64,000 nt of DNA from Brevibacillus_C sp046036945 (GCF_046036945.1 NZ_JBJQOQ010000026.1:9961-73960); one strand, 5' to 3'. Shown: positions 23,931 through 33,331, counted from the first letter of the stretch. Notes: a model not told the origin generated them from the sequence alone. Made by a program: numbers and translations.

Positions 23931-26900
23931 TTAGCGAGCGCTGACGTTTCCGCTTTGCGGGGACTCCCCGTAACTGTTGATGGCAGTGATGCGGTAAACG
24001 CCGGCATTTGCCGATTTATGCAGGTAAGTCGTGGACGATACCGTATCCAGCAGCTGGAATCCTGCAGCCGGATCGGTCGCGTAGTAAATGTTGTAAGCGA
24101 CGACGTGGTCGCTGGACGGATTGGCCTTCCAGGAAAGCTGGAACCCGCCGTTCGCTTTGCTTACCGCGATCTGCTTCGGCGTTTCAGGAGCACGTGCAGG
24201 AGCGCCCGGATTGGACGGTTCCGTCTCCCCGGGAGTCAGATCGGTGATGTCCGGGATATCGGGCACCTCCTGGCCTGGCTGCGACGTGCCCGGTTCTTCT
24301 GTTGACGGAGAAACAGGGACTTCCCAGGTTCCCGCACTGGTAGAAGCGACAGCGGAAGGCGAAGATTCATAGCCCTCTACGTCGACCGAGGTGACGTAGT
24401 AGCCGAACGGACCGGTTCCGCCAGAAGCATCCTGATAGGTCGTCACTTTTGGGTCTTTTACTGTGGCCAACTTGGTAAAAACACCGCTGGCATCGGCGCG
24501 ATAGATGCGGTAACCCAGCAGATCCGCTTCACCGCCTGACTTCCAGTTGAGCGTCAACTGCTTGTCGCCTGCCGCAACGGTAAGGCCGCTCGGCGCGCTT
24601 GGCACACTTCCGTCGCCTGTTCGCGGATCTTCCTTGTCCGGCAAGCGGCGCTCCCAGTCTGCGGGGCGCGCCGCCTTGGGATTCTTCGCCAAAACCTCGT
24701 CAAGGTTGGCAGCCGCTTTGTCCGGGCTCTTGAAGAACACGCCTTCCGTGACAAAGTCATCAGGTGTTCCTTCCTTCGCCAGATAGCGCTTGTTGTCATA
24801 TTGGACCACTTTTGCCTTCTGATGCGAATCATCCGCTTTTGTCGGGACGAATTGGCGGTTGAACAAGTCGGTGATCAAATCGCCGCTCTCCTTGGACAGC
24901 TCGCTCGGCAAGAGCCCTGACTTGCTGTCTACCGTTGCGCTGACGATGCCGCTTGGCTTCTCAAACTTGTCGGTCGGCGACGCGAGGTCAGGTTTCTTTT
25001 CCAAAACCTGCTTCATCACTTTTCCCCAGATCTCCATTGGCCGTCTTGACGCCGAACTCGGCAGCTTATAGGGATCGTCATACCCCGTCCATACTCCCAT
25101 CGACAGTTCCGGAGTGTAGCCGACAAACCACAAATCGTAATCGCTGTTGGTCGTTCCCGTCTTACCGGCCACATCGACGCTGCGCGGGACAAAATTGCGG
25201 ATGCTGGCGCCCGTCCCGGAATTGACAACCGTTCGCATCATATCTGTAATGAGGTAGGCTGTCTGCGGGCTGTATACGGGCACAGGCTGCGGATTGTGCT
25301 GATAGACCACCCGCCCCTGGCTGTCTTCGATGCGTTCGATCATGTACGCGTCAATAAATGTGCCGCCATTGGCAAACGTCGCATAGGCATTGGTGATCTC
25401 TTCCGCGGTCAGCCCGTAGGCAAGGCCGCCGATCGCACCGGTCGCCGCGTAATTGTCGCTTTCGGCAAGCGTGGTCACGCCCATTTTTTTGACGTATTCC
25501 AGCGCGGTCGGGATGCCTACCTGCAGATAGGTCTTGATTGCAGGCACGTTCCACGATTGGCGCAAGGCTTCCCGGGCACTGATGACTCCGCGGAACTTGT
25601 TGTCCCAGTTCATCGGCATATGGCTGCCCTTGGTGCCGTCGGAGAGCACCAGCGGAGAATCGTCGATGGGCGATCCGGGCTGCAGGTACCCCAGCTCGAA
25701 GGCGGGAGCGTAAGCGGCAAGCGGCTTCATCGCCGATCCCGGCTGACGGGGGGCAGTCGCGTGGTTGGTCTGCTCCACCTGGAAGTCGCGGCCTCCCATC
25801 ATGCCGAGGATCCTGCCCGTCTTGTTCTGGATCAGCATGGAACCTACTTCTTCCAGAGCGTTTTCGATTTTCTCGGTCTTGCCATTGGAGCGGCGCACCG
25901 TATAGCTGATGTTCTTGCCGAAGTTTTTCGGATCGGACGCAGTCTGCTCCATGATGTCGTTTACGTCTTTGTCAATCGTGGTATATACATGGTATCCGTT
26001 CCTAAGGATTTCCCTGCGCTTGTCCTCTTTCATTTGGCGGTATTCGTTGCTGCCGACTTCGGACTTGTCCCGGCCTTCCTGGGCCAATTGGGTATCGACC
26101 AGAGCCTTTGCAGCCCGCTCCTCGATCTCCATCATCAGGAAGGGGTGTTGGCTGTAGGCTTGAGCCTCGGGCTTGGCCAAGCTTGCCTTGAGATCGGTTT
26201 CTAGTGCCTGATCATACTGCGCTTGGGTGATATATCCGTTCTCCAGCATGCGGTCAAGCACCGTTTTTTGCCGTTTTTTCCCGTTGGCATAGCCCTCGCT
26301 GGTAAAAGGCGAGTAGCCGATCGGATTCTGCGGAATTCCGGCGATGTAACTGGCCTCGGCCAAAGTAAGGTCCTTGACGTCCTTGTTAAAAATTCCCTTT
26401 GCGGCTGCTTGGACGCCGTATATGTTGCCGTTCGCACCTTTTCCAAAGTAAATCTCGTTTATGTACGCTTCTAAAATTTGGTCCTTGGAAAACATTTGTT
26501 CAATTCGCAAGGCGTAAAAAATCTCCGTTGCTTTTCGCTTGTGGCTTACCTCCTGAGAAAGGATGGTATTTTTAATCAATTGCTGGGTCAGGGTGCTGCC
26601 CCCGGTCACAACGGGCTGGTGGGTGATTTCCTGTAATGCGGCCCGAAGCGTTGATTGAAAGACGATGCCGTGATGCTCGTAAAAGTATTTATCCTCGGTA
26701 GCGATAATCGCATTGATCAAATAGGGCGATACCTCTGATTTTTTTACGACGCGGCGGTCTTCTCCTCCTGCCCGCAACTGCCCGATAAGCGTACCGTCGT
26801 TGTAGTAGGCAAAGCCGGTCTGGTAGACGTTGAAAATCTTCTGCTGAATCTCTTCGCGGCTCAGCACAGGTTCGTCTTTCACCAGCGATGCCACGTAGCC

Positions 26901-27047
26901 TGCGACTACTCCTCCCGCGGCGACCCCGCCCATGCAGCCGAGCAGAAGGATTACTTTCAGGACGGTAAAGATCGGGTGTCCCTGTCTGTTTCCCCTGCGT
27001 CGCTTGCGCTTGGTCTTCTCTGCGGCAGGCGCTTGGTTTTTCTCCAT
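23931..27047 (-). CDS. Class A penicillin-binding protein (PBP1A) with fibronectin III domains
   Basis: About 1038 residues. A basic cytoplasmic tail (KTKRKRRRGNRQ) and one membrane helix (about 25-50) lead to a GT51 glycosyltransferase domain (EDKYFYEHHG, GGSTLTQQLIKN) and a transpeptidase domain with SAMK (active serine), SWN and KTGTTN motifs. About 300 C-terminal residues form two fibronectin type III modules (roughly 745-840 and 925-1010) joined by a Pro/Glu/Thr-rich spacer. It polymerises and crosslinks peptidoglycan outside the membrane. The ATG at 27047 is preferred: AGGAGGGG is 8 bases upstream. FN3 tails may bind wall polymers. Confidence 0.93.
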   Translation of the reverse strand: MEKNQAPAAEKTKRKRRRGNRQGHPIFTVLKVILLLGCMGGVAAGGVVAGYVASLVKDEPVLSREEIQQKIFNVYQTGFAYYNDGTLIGQLRAGGEDRRVVKKSEVSPYLINAIIATEDKYFYEHHGIVFQSTLRAALQEITHQPVVTGGSTLTQQLIKNTILSQEVSHKRKATEIFYALRIEQMFSKDQILEAYINEIYFGKGANGNIYGVQAAAKGIFNKDVKDLTLAEASYIAGIPQNPIGYSPFTSEGYANGKKRQKTVLDRMLENGYITQAQYDQALETDLKASLAKPEAQAYSQHPFLMMEIEERAAKALVDTQLAQEGRDKSEVGSNEYRQMKEDKRREILRNGYHVYTTIDKDVNDIMEQTASDPKNFGKNISYTVRRSNGKTEKIENALEEVGSMLIQNKTGRILGMMGGRDFQVEQTNHATAPRQPGSAMKPLAAYAPAFELGYLQPGSPIDDSPLVLSDGTKGSHMPMNWDNKFRGVISAREALRQSWNVPAIKTYLQVGIPTALEYVKKMGVTTLAESDNYAATGAIGGLAYGLTAEEITNAYATFANGGTFIDAYMIERIEDSQGRVVYQHNPQPVPVYSPQTAYLITDMMRTVVNSGTGASIRNFVPRSVDVAGKTGTTNSDYDLWFVGYTPELSMGVWTGYDDPYKLPSSASRRPMEIWGKVMKQVLEKKPDLASPTDKFEKPSGIVSATVDSKSGLLPSELSKESGDLITDLFNRQFVPTKADDSHQKAKVVQYDNKRYLAKEGTPDDFVTEGVFFKSPDKAAANLDEVLAKNPKAARPADWERRLPDKEDPRTGDGSVPSAPSGLTVAAGDKQLTLNWKSGGEADLLGYRIYRADASGVFTKLATVKDPKVTTYQDASGGTGPFGYYVTSVDVEGYESSPSAVASTSAGTWEVPVSPSTEEPGTSQPGQEVPDIPDITDLTPGETEPSNPGAPARAPETPKQIAVSKANGGFQLSWKANPSSDHVVAYNIYYATDPAAGFQLLDTVSSTTYLHKSANAGVYRITAINSYGESPQSGNVSAR

Positions 27048-27199
27048 ATATGTACGTCCCCTCCTAGGCAATCACATGAATTATACCATACACTGGCAGT
27101 CGCCAAAATACCGTATTGGGGTGGTTTTTTGTACATTCTAAAAAGTTGAATTTGGCTGATACGCGGTCTGCATCGGTTCTCGGATCGATGCCGCGCTTG

Positions 27200-27228
27200 T
27201 TGACACTGCAAATCGTCGGTGGTAAGAT
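27200..27228 (+). promoter_or_regulatory. SigA promoter of the tyrS T-box transcript
   Basis: TTGACA at 27200-27205 and TAAGAT at 27223-27228, exactly 17 bases apart; the leader RNA begins just downstream. Confidence 0.85.
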
Positions 27229-27235
27229 CGTAGGT

Positions 27236-27492
27236 AACTTCATTAACCACAGACGCGTTGAACGGCGACAGTAGCGAGAGGGCTGACGATCCAAGAGAGC
27301 TGGTGGCAGGTGCGAACCAGCATCGTTCCTTTGGCGAAGTACACGCCGGGAGCGATTCGGCAGTCGCCGAACGGAAGCAGGCCGTTATTCTGTCTAAGCG
27401 GGAAGTCGGCACAGGCAAGCGTACCGATTTCCAATTAGGGTGGTACCGCGAGTCCAATCTCGTCCCTATGGGGGCGGGATTTTTTGTGTTTA
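27236..27492 (+). promoter_or_regulatory. Tyrosine T-box riboswitch (leader of tyrS)
   Basis: The T-box core AGGGTGGTACCGCG is at 27437-27450. The stem I specifier loop GAAGTACA contains the tyrosine codon TAC at 27340-27342. AGTAGCGAGAGGG near 27279-27291 has the look of the stem I base. The terminator stem (AATCTCGTCCC with GGGCGGGATT, using G-U pairs) and a T-run end at about 27486. Uncharged tRNA-Tyr would bind the specifier and T-box bulge and stabilise the antiterminator, turning on tyrS. Confidence 0.95.
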
Positions 27493-27528
27493 AAACCAAT
27501 GATTCTGCAAGCAGGGAGCGATAGGAAA

Positions 27529-28791
27529 ATGGCAAACAACGAGCAAGTGAAATTGACAGAGGAACAACGCCTGGAGGTGGAGCGGCAGCTTGAGGTGATT
27601 CGCCGCGGGGCAGCCGAGATCATCCCGGAAGAGGATTTGCGAAAGAAGCTGGAGCGCTTTGTCACGACCGGCGAACCGCTGCGGGTCAAATTGGGACTAG
27701 ACCCTTCCGCGCCTGACATCCACGTCGGGCACACCGTCGTCCTGCAAAAACTGCGCCAGTTCCAGGAGCTGGGCCATACGGTGCAGTTGGTAATCGGCGA
27801 TTTTACCGGCCGCATCGGCGATCCGACGGGCAAGTCGGAGACCCGCAAGCAGCTGACGGAGGAACAGGTGAAAGCCAACGCCGCGTCCTATGTGGAGCAG
27901 TTCGGCAAAGTGCTGGATGCGAGCAAAATGGAGGTAAACTACAACTCCACCTGGCTGTCCCCGCTTACCTTTGCCGATGTCGTCGAACTGGCGGCGAAGA
28001 CGACGGTGGCCCGGATGCTGGAGCGTGACGACTTTGAGAAACGCTACCAGAGCGGACAGCCGATCTCCATCCACGAATTTTTCTACCCGCTAATGCAGGG
28101 ATATGATTCCATCGCGCTGAAGAGCGACGTGGAACTGGGGGGAACGGATCAGAAGTTCAACCTGTTGATGGGACGCCACCTGCAAAAAGAGTTCGGGCAG
28201 GAACAGCAGGTAATCCTGACGATGCCGATTCTCGAAGGCCTCGACGGGGTGCAAAAGATGTCCAAGAGTCTCGGCAACTACATCGGAATCAACGAGCCGG
28301 CCAACGAAATCTACGGGAAGACCATGTCCGTGCCGGACGAGCTGATGGTGAAGTACTACGAACTGGCGACCGATATTCCGATGGAGGAAGTGGCAGCGAT
28401 TCGCAGCGCTCTGGCGGACGGCACTCTGCACCCGCGCGACGCCAAGATGCGGCTGGCCCGGACTTTTGTCCGCATGTTCCACGGCGAGCAGGCCGCAGAA
28501 GAAGCGGAAAACCACTTCAAGACGGTATTCCAGCAAGGAGCTCTGCCGACCGACATCCCGGAGGTCACAGTTGAAGTCGCTAACTACGAAGGCGGGGAGG
28601 CTAACATCGTCAATCTGTTGTTCGACATCAAGCTGGCCGCCAGCAAAGGCGAGGCGCGCCGCAGCGTCCAACAGGGGGCGGTTAAGGTGAACGAACAGAA
28701 AGTGACGGATATCGATGCGTTGATCGAGCTGACGGAGGGCATGGTGGTTCAGGTGGGCAAGCGGAAGTTTGCCCGGATCGTGCTGGCGTAA
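27529..28791 (+). CDS. tyrS: Tyrosyl-tRNA synthetase
   Basis: 420 residues, close to 422 for the B. subtilis enzyme. Class I signatures HVGHT (HIGH-like) and KMSKS are present, with an S4 RNA-binding domain at the C-terminus (about 355-420: SKGEARRSVQQGAVKVN). It charges tRNA-Tyr. The ATG at 27529 follows GGGAGCGATAGG. The tyrosine T-box leader directly upstream confirms the amino acid. Confidence 0.98.
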   Translation: MANNEQVKLTEEQRLEVERQLEVIRRGAAEIIPEEDLRKKLERFVTTGEPLRVKLGLDPSAPDIHVGHTVVLQKLRQFQELGHTVQLVIGDFTGRIGDPTGKSETRKQLTEEQVKANAASYVEQFGKVLDASKMEVNYNSTWLSPLTFADVVELAAKTTVARMLERDDFEKRYQSGQPISIHEFFYPLMQGYDSIALKSDVELGGTDQKFNLLMGRHLQKEFGQEQQVILTMPILEGLDGVQKMSKSLGNYIGINEPANEIYGKTMSVPDELMVKYYELATDIPMEEVAAIRSALADGTLHPRDAKMRLARTFVRMFHGEQAAEEAENHFKTVFQQGALPTDIPEVTVEVANYEGGEANIVNLLFDIKLAASKGEARRSVQQGAVKVNEQKVTDIDALIELTEGMVVQVGKRKFARIVLA

Positions 28792-28810
28792 AAATCACGG
28801 CCGTGCCCTC

Positions 28811-28839
28811 TTGAACTTTTCTGACAGGTTTGTTAAAGT
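28811..28839 (+). promoter_or_regulatory. SigA promoter of the ykoFEDC transcript
   Basis: TTGAAC at 28811-28816 and TAAAGT at 28834-28839, 17 bases apart, directly before the TPP riboswitch. Confidence 0.7.
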
Positions 28840-28869
28840 CTACGGTAGCAATAAAAAAACTGCATACGT

Positions 28870-28970
28870 GAATTACACTAGGGGTGCTCTTACGGGCTGA
28901 GATGGAACGCTTTGTTCCGATCCCTTACTACCCGATCTAGATAATACTAGCGTGGGGAAGTGTAGTGATC
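28870..28970 (+). promoter_or_regulatory. TPP riboswitch (THI element)
   Basis: The conserved THI-box segments appear in order: ACTAGGGGTGCT, GGGCTGAGAT, GATCCCTT, then CCCGATCTAGATAATACTAG and CGTGGGGAAGTG. The closing stem P1 pairs ACACTA with TAGTG-like bases near 28966. Thiamine pyrophosphate binding would favour the terminator at 29011-29041 and so silence the transporter genes. Confidence 0.96.
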
Positions 28971-29010
28971 TGTCAAAAAAGTTGGCATTTGCCATACAAT
29001 CTCGTCTGAT

Positions 29011-29041
29011 CGACTGCACCTACCCGGGTGCAGTTTTTTTA
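29011..29041 (+). terminator. TPP riboswitch terminator
   Basis: ACTGCACC and GGGTGCAGT pair around TACCC and are followed by TTTTTTT, between the aptamer and ykoF. Confidence 0.92.
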
Positions 29042-29078
29042 TTGCCAAATCAATATATTTGGCAGGGAGATGTGAGGA

Positions 29079-29687
29079 ATGGCTGTAGAATGTTGTGGAA
29101 CAAGCAGGATTGTCGGGTGCAGATTTTCCCTGTATCCGATGTGCGATCAATTCGTCGAGGTCATCCTGGAGACGCTGCAGGAGGTGGACACGTCAAAAGT
29201 GTGGATGATGACGGACGATGTCAGCACCTGCATCCGCGGCCGGGCTGAACACGTGTTTGACACGGCCAAGGCGATGTTTGTCCTGGCTGCCAGCAGGGGG
29301 ATTCACGTGGTCTGGAACGGGACGTTTTCGATTGGCTGCCCCGGGGATACTCAGCAAGACGCGTATCTGGAGGTGGATGACGTCCGGCTGAACGAACCCA
29401 AGCTGGCGGATCGCCCAGTCACTGCTGCCGCGCAGTTCGCTCTGTATCCGCTCGGTACGGCTGACTACATGTCGGTCATCTACGATCAGGTCGAGCACTG
29501 CAAAGAGCTCGGTACCTATACCAAGGGGATTCACTACGCAACCCGCCTGGACGGGGATGCCCGGCAGGTGTTTAAAAGCCTGGAGGAATCCTTTGCCCGG
29601 GCGCAGGAGAGCGGCGCTTCCCATGTGGTGATGACAGCGGCCGTGTCTGCAAACAGCCCTTCGCGCAAAGGACAGGAGGCGGAGTAG
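29079..29687 (+). CDS. ykoF: Thiamine/HMP-binding protein YkoF
   Basis: A 202-residue cytosolic protein made of two similar ACT-like ferredoxin-fold halves (residues about 10-100 and 112-200), seen as GCRFSLYPM and AAQFALYPLG starts followed by VWMMTDDVST and GIHYATRLDG. YkoF binds thiamine or hydroxymethylpyrimidine. GGGAGATGTGAGGA before the ATG gives a good ribosome binding site. It is the first gene after the TPP riboswitch and lies two bases before ykoE. Confidence 0.93.
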   Translation: MAVECCGTSRIVGCRFSLYPMCDQFVEVILETLQEVDTSKVWMMTDDVSTCIRGRAEHVFDTAKAMFVLAASRGIHVVWNGTFSIGCPGDTQQDAYLEVDDVRLNEPKLADRPVTAAAQFALYPLGTADYMSVIYDQVEHCKELGTYTKGIHYATRLDGDARQVFKSLEESFARAQESGASHVVMTAAVSANSPSRKGQEAE

Positions 29688-29688
29688 G

Positions 29689-30288
29689 GTGAAGAGCTGG
29701 AAGCTGAAAGAGATCGTCATGATGTCAGTCCTGTCGGTGGTATTCGCCGTCATCTACCTTCTGTTTTTGCAGCTTGGCAATGTTTTGACCGGCTTTATGG
29801 GTCCGATGGGATATGAGGTCATCTTCGGAATCTGGTTTATCGTGTCGGTGATCGCGGCCAACATCATTCGCAAGCCGGGAGCTGCGGTGCTGGCGGAAGT
29901 GGTCGCTTCCATCGTGGAGCTTTTGATCGGCAACGCCGTGGGGCCGCGCCTGATCCTGTCCGGATTCATTCAGGGACTGGGTGCCGAACTGGTATTTGCC
30001 GCCTCCCGCTACAAGCGATTTGGCACGCCGGTTCTGATGGCGGCCGGAATGGGGTCTGCCGTAACCAGTTTTATCTGGGGATACTTTATATCCGGCTTTG
30101 CCGCCCTCGCCCCCGGCTATGTGGCGGCCATGTTTGCGGTTCGTTTGGTAAGCGGTGCTTTGCTGGCCGGACTGCTGGGCAAGTGGATCTGCGGGGCCCT
30201 GCTGAAGACAGGGGTACTGCGCGGCTTCGCCATCGCTTCGGCCGAGCGGAACCAAGGACGGGCAGGACGGGGAGAGAGCCTGGCATGA
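29689..30288 (+). CDS. ykoE: ECF transporter S component YkoE (thiamine precursor)
   Basis: 199 residues, about six membrane helices, the substrate-binding subunit of the energy-coupling-factor importer. The GTG at 29689 follows GGAGGCGGAG at the end of ykoF. Its TGA overlaps the ATG of ykoD (ATGA), so the two are translationally coupled. Substrate prediction (hydroxymethylpyrimidine or thiamine) rests on family and on the riboswitch. Confidence 0.93.
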   Translation: MKSWKLKEIVMMSVLSVVFAVIYLLFLQLGNVLTGFMGPMGYEVIFGIWFIVSVIAANIIRKPGAAVLAEVVASIVELLIGNAVGPRLILSGFIQGLGAELVFAASRYKRFGTPVLMAAGMGSAVTSFIWGYFISGFAALAPGYVAAMFAVRLVSGALLAGLLGKWICGALLKTGVLRGFAIASAERNQGRAGRGESLA

Positions 30289-32012
30289 TCGGCGTCCGCG
30301 ATCTGACCTTTCGCTTTGCGGAAGAGGAGGCCCCCGTATTGCACGGGGTCAATCTGGATATTCAGCGGGGAGATGTGCTGCTTTTGCTCGGCCCGAGCGG
30401 TTCGGGCAAAAGCACGCTTGCCCTCTGCCTGAACGGGTTGTATCCCGAGGCGGTTGACGGCGTTCTGACCGGCAGCATCACGCTGTCGGGGCGAAGCCTG
30501 AGCGACTATCGCCACGGAGAAGTTTGCCGAGAGATCGGCGTCGTGTTCCAGGACCCGGACAGCCAATTTTGCATGATCAGCGTCGAGGAAGAAATCGTTT
30601 TTGGCCTGGAAAACCTCGGTATGCCGCCGGAGGAGATCGAGAAGGTGGCAGGGGAGACGCTTGAATTGTTCGGCCTGACGCCTTGGCGCCGCGCCCCGAT
30701 CCATTCGCTGTCCGGCGGGATGAAGCAAAAACTGGCGCTCGCTTGTGTCATCGCGATGAAGCCGCGGATTCTCATTCTCGATGAGCCGACAGCCAGTCTG
30801 GACCCCTATTCGGCACGGGAGTTTGTCCGGCTGGTAAAGCGGCTCCATCGCGAGGAAAAACTAACCGTCATCATTATCGAGCACCGTTTGGACGAATGGA
30901 TGGATGCGGCAAACCGCTGCGCACTGCTCGACCGAAGCGGATCACTGGTGTACGAAGGAGACCCGCGCTCTGCTTTCGCTTTTTTGCAAGGGCGCCCATA
31001 TGCAGGGGAAGTCTGCTTGCCGGAGGCATATAAGCTGGGACGGGAGTGGATGGCCAGCGGCATGTACCGGGGAGCTCTGCCGCCGCTTACGGAGGGCGAG
31101 CTGGTCTTCGGAGTGAGTCATCCCGCCAGTGCGGAAGCGTTGTTGGATCAGCAGGAAGCTGACTGGAGAGCGGAACGCAGGCGTTCCCGCGCCGGAATGA
31201 AGCCTGCAGGTCCGCCGCTGCTTGCGGCGGAGCAGCTCGCGTATGCCAGAGGCGGTGTCCAGGTGCTGGAAGCGGTGGACCTGTGCCTGTATCCCGAGGA
31301 GTTGGTGATGCTGGCCGGGCGCAACGGAGCGGGCAAGACGACACTAGCCGGGCTGTTGGCAAACGTCTTGCCGCTGCAACGAGGGCGAATCACTTATGCG
31401 GGGAAGGAGCTGGAGCACTGGACTGAATCTGCGCTGCGGCGGCGGATCGGCTTTGTGTTTCAAAATCCCGAACACCAGTTTGTAACGGACAGCGTCTACG
31501 AAGAGATTGCCTTTGCCCTGCGGCTGCTGAAGTGGCCGCAGGAGCAGATCGACCGCCGAGTAGCCGAACTGCTCAAGTGCTGCCGCTTGACGGAGGCGGC
31601 CGATGCCCATCCATTCGCATTAAGCTTTGGTCAAAAGCGCAGACTGAGTATCGCTGCCATGCTGGCGAGCCACCAGGATTTGCTGATCCTTGATGAGCCG
31701 ACAGCCGGCCAGGATGCGCGCTCGACCGAGATGTTAATGTCGCTGCTGCAAGAGGTGACGGGCCAAGGCGGCAGCGTCTGTATGATAACGCACGACATGA
31801 ATCTGGCGGACCGCTACGCCGACCGGATTGTCGTTTTGGATGAGGGCCGGATCGCCTTCGACGGACCGCCGAACGAGCTTTGGTCGCGGCCGGATGAGCC
31901 CTGGAAGGCGGCACAGCTGCTCCCGCCGTTTCGCTGGTCGCTGCGCAAACAGTTCCAGGCTTCAACTCGGGCAATGACAGGGAGGGAATGCCATGCGGCT
32001 GCAGGAGATTAA
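30285..32012 (+). CDS. ykoD: ECF transporter double ATPase YkoD
   Basis: 575 residues with two complete ABC domains in one chain. Domain 1: Walker A GPSGSGKST, signature LSGGMKQK, Walker B ILDEPTASLD. Domain 2: GRNGAGKTT, LSFGQKRR, ILDEPTAGQD. The two halves are separated near residue 300. It drives uptake with YkoE and YkoC. The ATG at 30285 overlaps the ykoE stop; the frame is open further upstream but that part overlaps ykoE and has no similarity. Confidence 0.94.
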   Translation: MIGVRDLTFRFAEEEAPVLHGVNLDIQRGDVLLLLGPSGSGKSTLALCLNGLYPEAVDGVLTGSITLSGRSLSDYRHGEVCREIGVVFQDPDSQFCMISVEEEIVFGLENLGMPPEEIEKVAGETLELFGLTPWRRAPIHSLSGGMKQKLALACVIAMKPRILILDEPTASLDPYSAREFVRLVKRLHREEKLTVIIIEHRLDEWMDAANRCALLDRSGSLVYEGDPRSAFAFLQGRPYAGEVCLPEAYKLGREWMASGMYRGALPPLTEGELVFGVSHPASAEALLDQQEADWRAERRRSRAGMKPAGPPLLAAEQLAYARGGVQVLEAVDLCLYPEELVMLAGRNGAGKTTLAGLLANVLPLQRGRITYAGKELEHWTESALRRRIGFVFQNPEHQFVTDSVYEEIAFALRLLKWPQEQIDRRVAELLKCCRLTEAADAHPFALSFGQKRRLSIAAMLASHQDLLILDEPTAGQDARSTEMLMSLLQEVTGQGGSVCMITHDMNLADRYADRIVVLDEGRIAFDGPPNELWSRPDEPWKAAQLLPPFRWSLRKQFQASTRAMTGRECHAAAGD

Positions 32013-32778
32013 CCCGAGCGTCAAAGCGGGCGCAGTCGTCATCGCCATTATCCTGCTGGCTTTTGCCTTTGATCCGGTCACGCCGCTGTTGGTCCTGCTG
32101 GGAAGCAGTGCAGCCGCATGCTGCTTCGGAGGCGTTTCGGTCAGAAAGTGGCTGCTCTGTCTCAGCCCGTTTCTGCTCATCGCCATCGGCTACGTCTGGT
32201 CAGCGATGCTGTTCGGGCGCGTCCCGTCCGGTGCAAATGCCCAGATCCTGTGGAGCTTTGGACCTCTGCAGGTGACCGCTGCCGGGGTGTCCCGGGGGAT
32301 CTCCCTGGGGCTGAGAGTGTTGTCGTTTGCGGCGCTGTCCCTGCTGTTCGTACTGACCACAAGCCCGAGCCGCTTTATGTTCAGTCTGATGCAGCAATGC
32401 CGCGTTTCTCCGAAAATCGCATACGGAATTTTGGCAGGGTACCGTTTTCTGCCTTTGCTGAAGGAGGAGCTGGCCTTGATTCGCACGGCTCATCGTATCC
32501 GCAGAATGGGGGTGACAGGAAGCTGGGCCGATCAGGTGAAGCAGCTTGGCGGTTATGTCATCCCATTGCTGGCGAGTGCGATCCGCAAGGCAGAACGGAC
32601 GGCGATGGCGATGGAGTCCAAGGGATTTACCGGCAGCAGACAGCGGGCATTTTACCAGCGCCTGTCTGTTACGGCAAAAGACTGGCTGTTCCTCGCGGCG
32701 GTTGTCGCCTTTGTACTAGCCGGTTTTTTCGTCTCGGATCGATTGGGCCAATTACATTGGTACAGCGGGGAGTTGTAG
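31993..32778 (+). CDS. ykoC: ECF transporter T component YkoC
   Basis: 261 residues, about five to six membrane helices, with the coupling segment RTAHRIRRMGVTG and SAIRKAERTAMAMESKGF, which holds the conserved Arg-Gly signature of EcfT proteins. It links ATPase motion to the S component. It overlaps the end of ykoD by 20 bases and closes the operon, followed by a large hairpin. Confidence 0.92.
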   Translation: MRLQEINPSVKAGAVVIAIILLAFAFDPVTPLLVLLGSSAAACCFGGVSVRKWLLCLSPFLLIAIGYVWSAMLFGRVPSGANAQILWSFGPLQVTAAGVSRGISLGLRVLSFAALSLLFVLTTSPSRFMFSLMQQCRVSPKIAYGILAGYRFLPLLKEELALIRTAHRIRRMGVTGSWADQVKQLGGYVIPLLASAIRKAERTAMAMESKGFTGSRQRAFYQRLSVTAKDWLFLAAVVAFVLAGFFVSDRLGQLHWYSGEL

Positions 32779-32783
32779 CCAGG

Positions 32784-32827
32784 TCACCCCCTGATGCTGG
32801 CCGTTATGCGGGAGCATCGGGGGGTGA
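32784..32827. terminator. Hairpin between ykoC and the GNAT gene
   Basis: TCACCCCCTGATGCT pairs with AGCATCGGGGGGTGA (14 of 15 positions). No T-run follows, so termination is likely but not certain; it sits between convergent genes. Confidence 0.6.
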
Positions 32828-32837
32828 AGTATGATCT

Positions 32838-33248
32838 TTACCTTCGATTGATACTTCTTGTCATCCCAATGGTAAATTTCTTAAATCCCAGCGTTTCATA
32901 ATAGGATTCCAGGCTTTCCACACACATCAGTTGAGGAATGACTCGATTCTGCTCGCAATGATCTACAAGCCGCTTCACGATTTCTTTGCCGATTCCTTTT
33001 GACTGGTGACTTGGCCGTACACCCACTCCGCATACAATTCCAGTGATCACACCATCAGAAACAACGCGTCCCATCCCTACTAATGTTTGTTCATCGAAAG
33101 CGTAGATGGCATACCAGCTTTGCTTGCACATCTGCTCCAAATCTTTTACGGTCAATTTGAGTGAGTTCCATCCCAAAGAGTCATATAGGGTTAGTAACTG
33201 GTTAAAATCTTCAGGCGGTTCTGTCGTAAAGTGAATCGATCTTTCCAT
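32838..33248 (-). CDS. GNAT family N-acetyltransferase
   Basis: 136 residues with the GNAT acetyl-CoA loop GVRPSHQSKGIGKEIVKRLV (about 77-96) preceded by GMGRVVSDGVITGIVCGVGV. The C-terminus ESYYETLGFKK is the usual last strand of the fold. AAGGAGGTG stands before the ATG. The acceptor is unknown. AT-rich codon use compared with neighbours hints at later acquisition. Confidence 0.88.
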   Translation of the reverse strand: MERSIHFTTEPPEDFNQLLTLYDSLGWNSLKLTVKDLEQMCKQSWYAIYAFDEQTLVGMGRVVSDGVITGIVCGVGVRPSHQSKGIGKEIVKRLVDHCEQNRVIPQLMCVESLESYYETLGFKKFTIGMTRSINRR

Positions 33249-33286
33249 AGAGGCACCTCCTTAAAATTGGCTGCATATCACGCTAT

Positions 33287-33331
33287 AAAAAAAGACCTCA
33301 AAATCGCCTGCGGGCAATTCTGAGGTCTTTC
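33287..33331 (-). terminator. Terminator of rpsD
   Basis: AAAGACCTCA and TGAGGTCTTT form the outer stem around inner GC/GC pairs. A run of A on the plus strand (T on the transcript side) follows. Confidence 0.88.
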
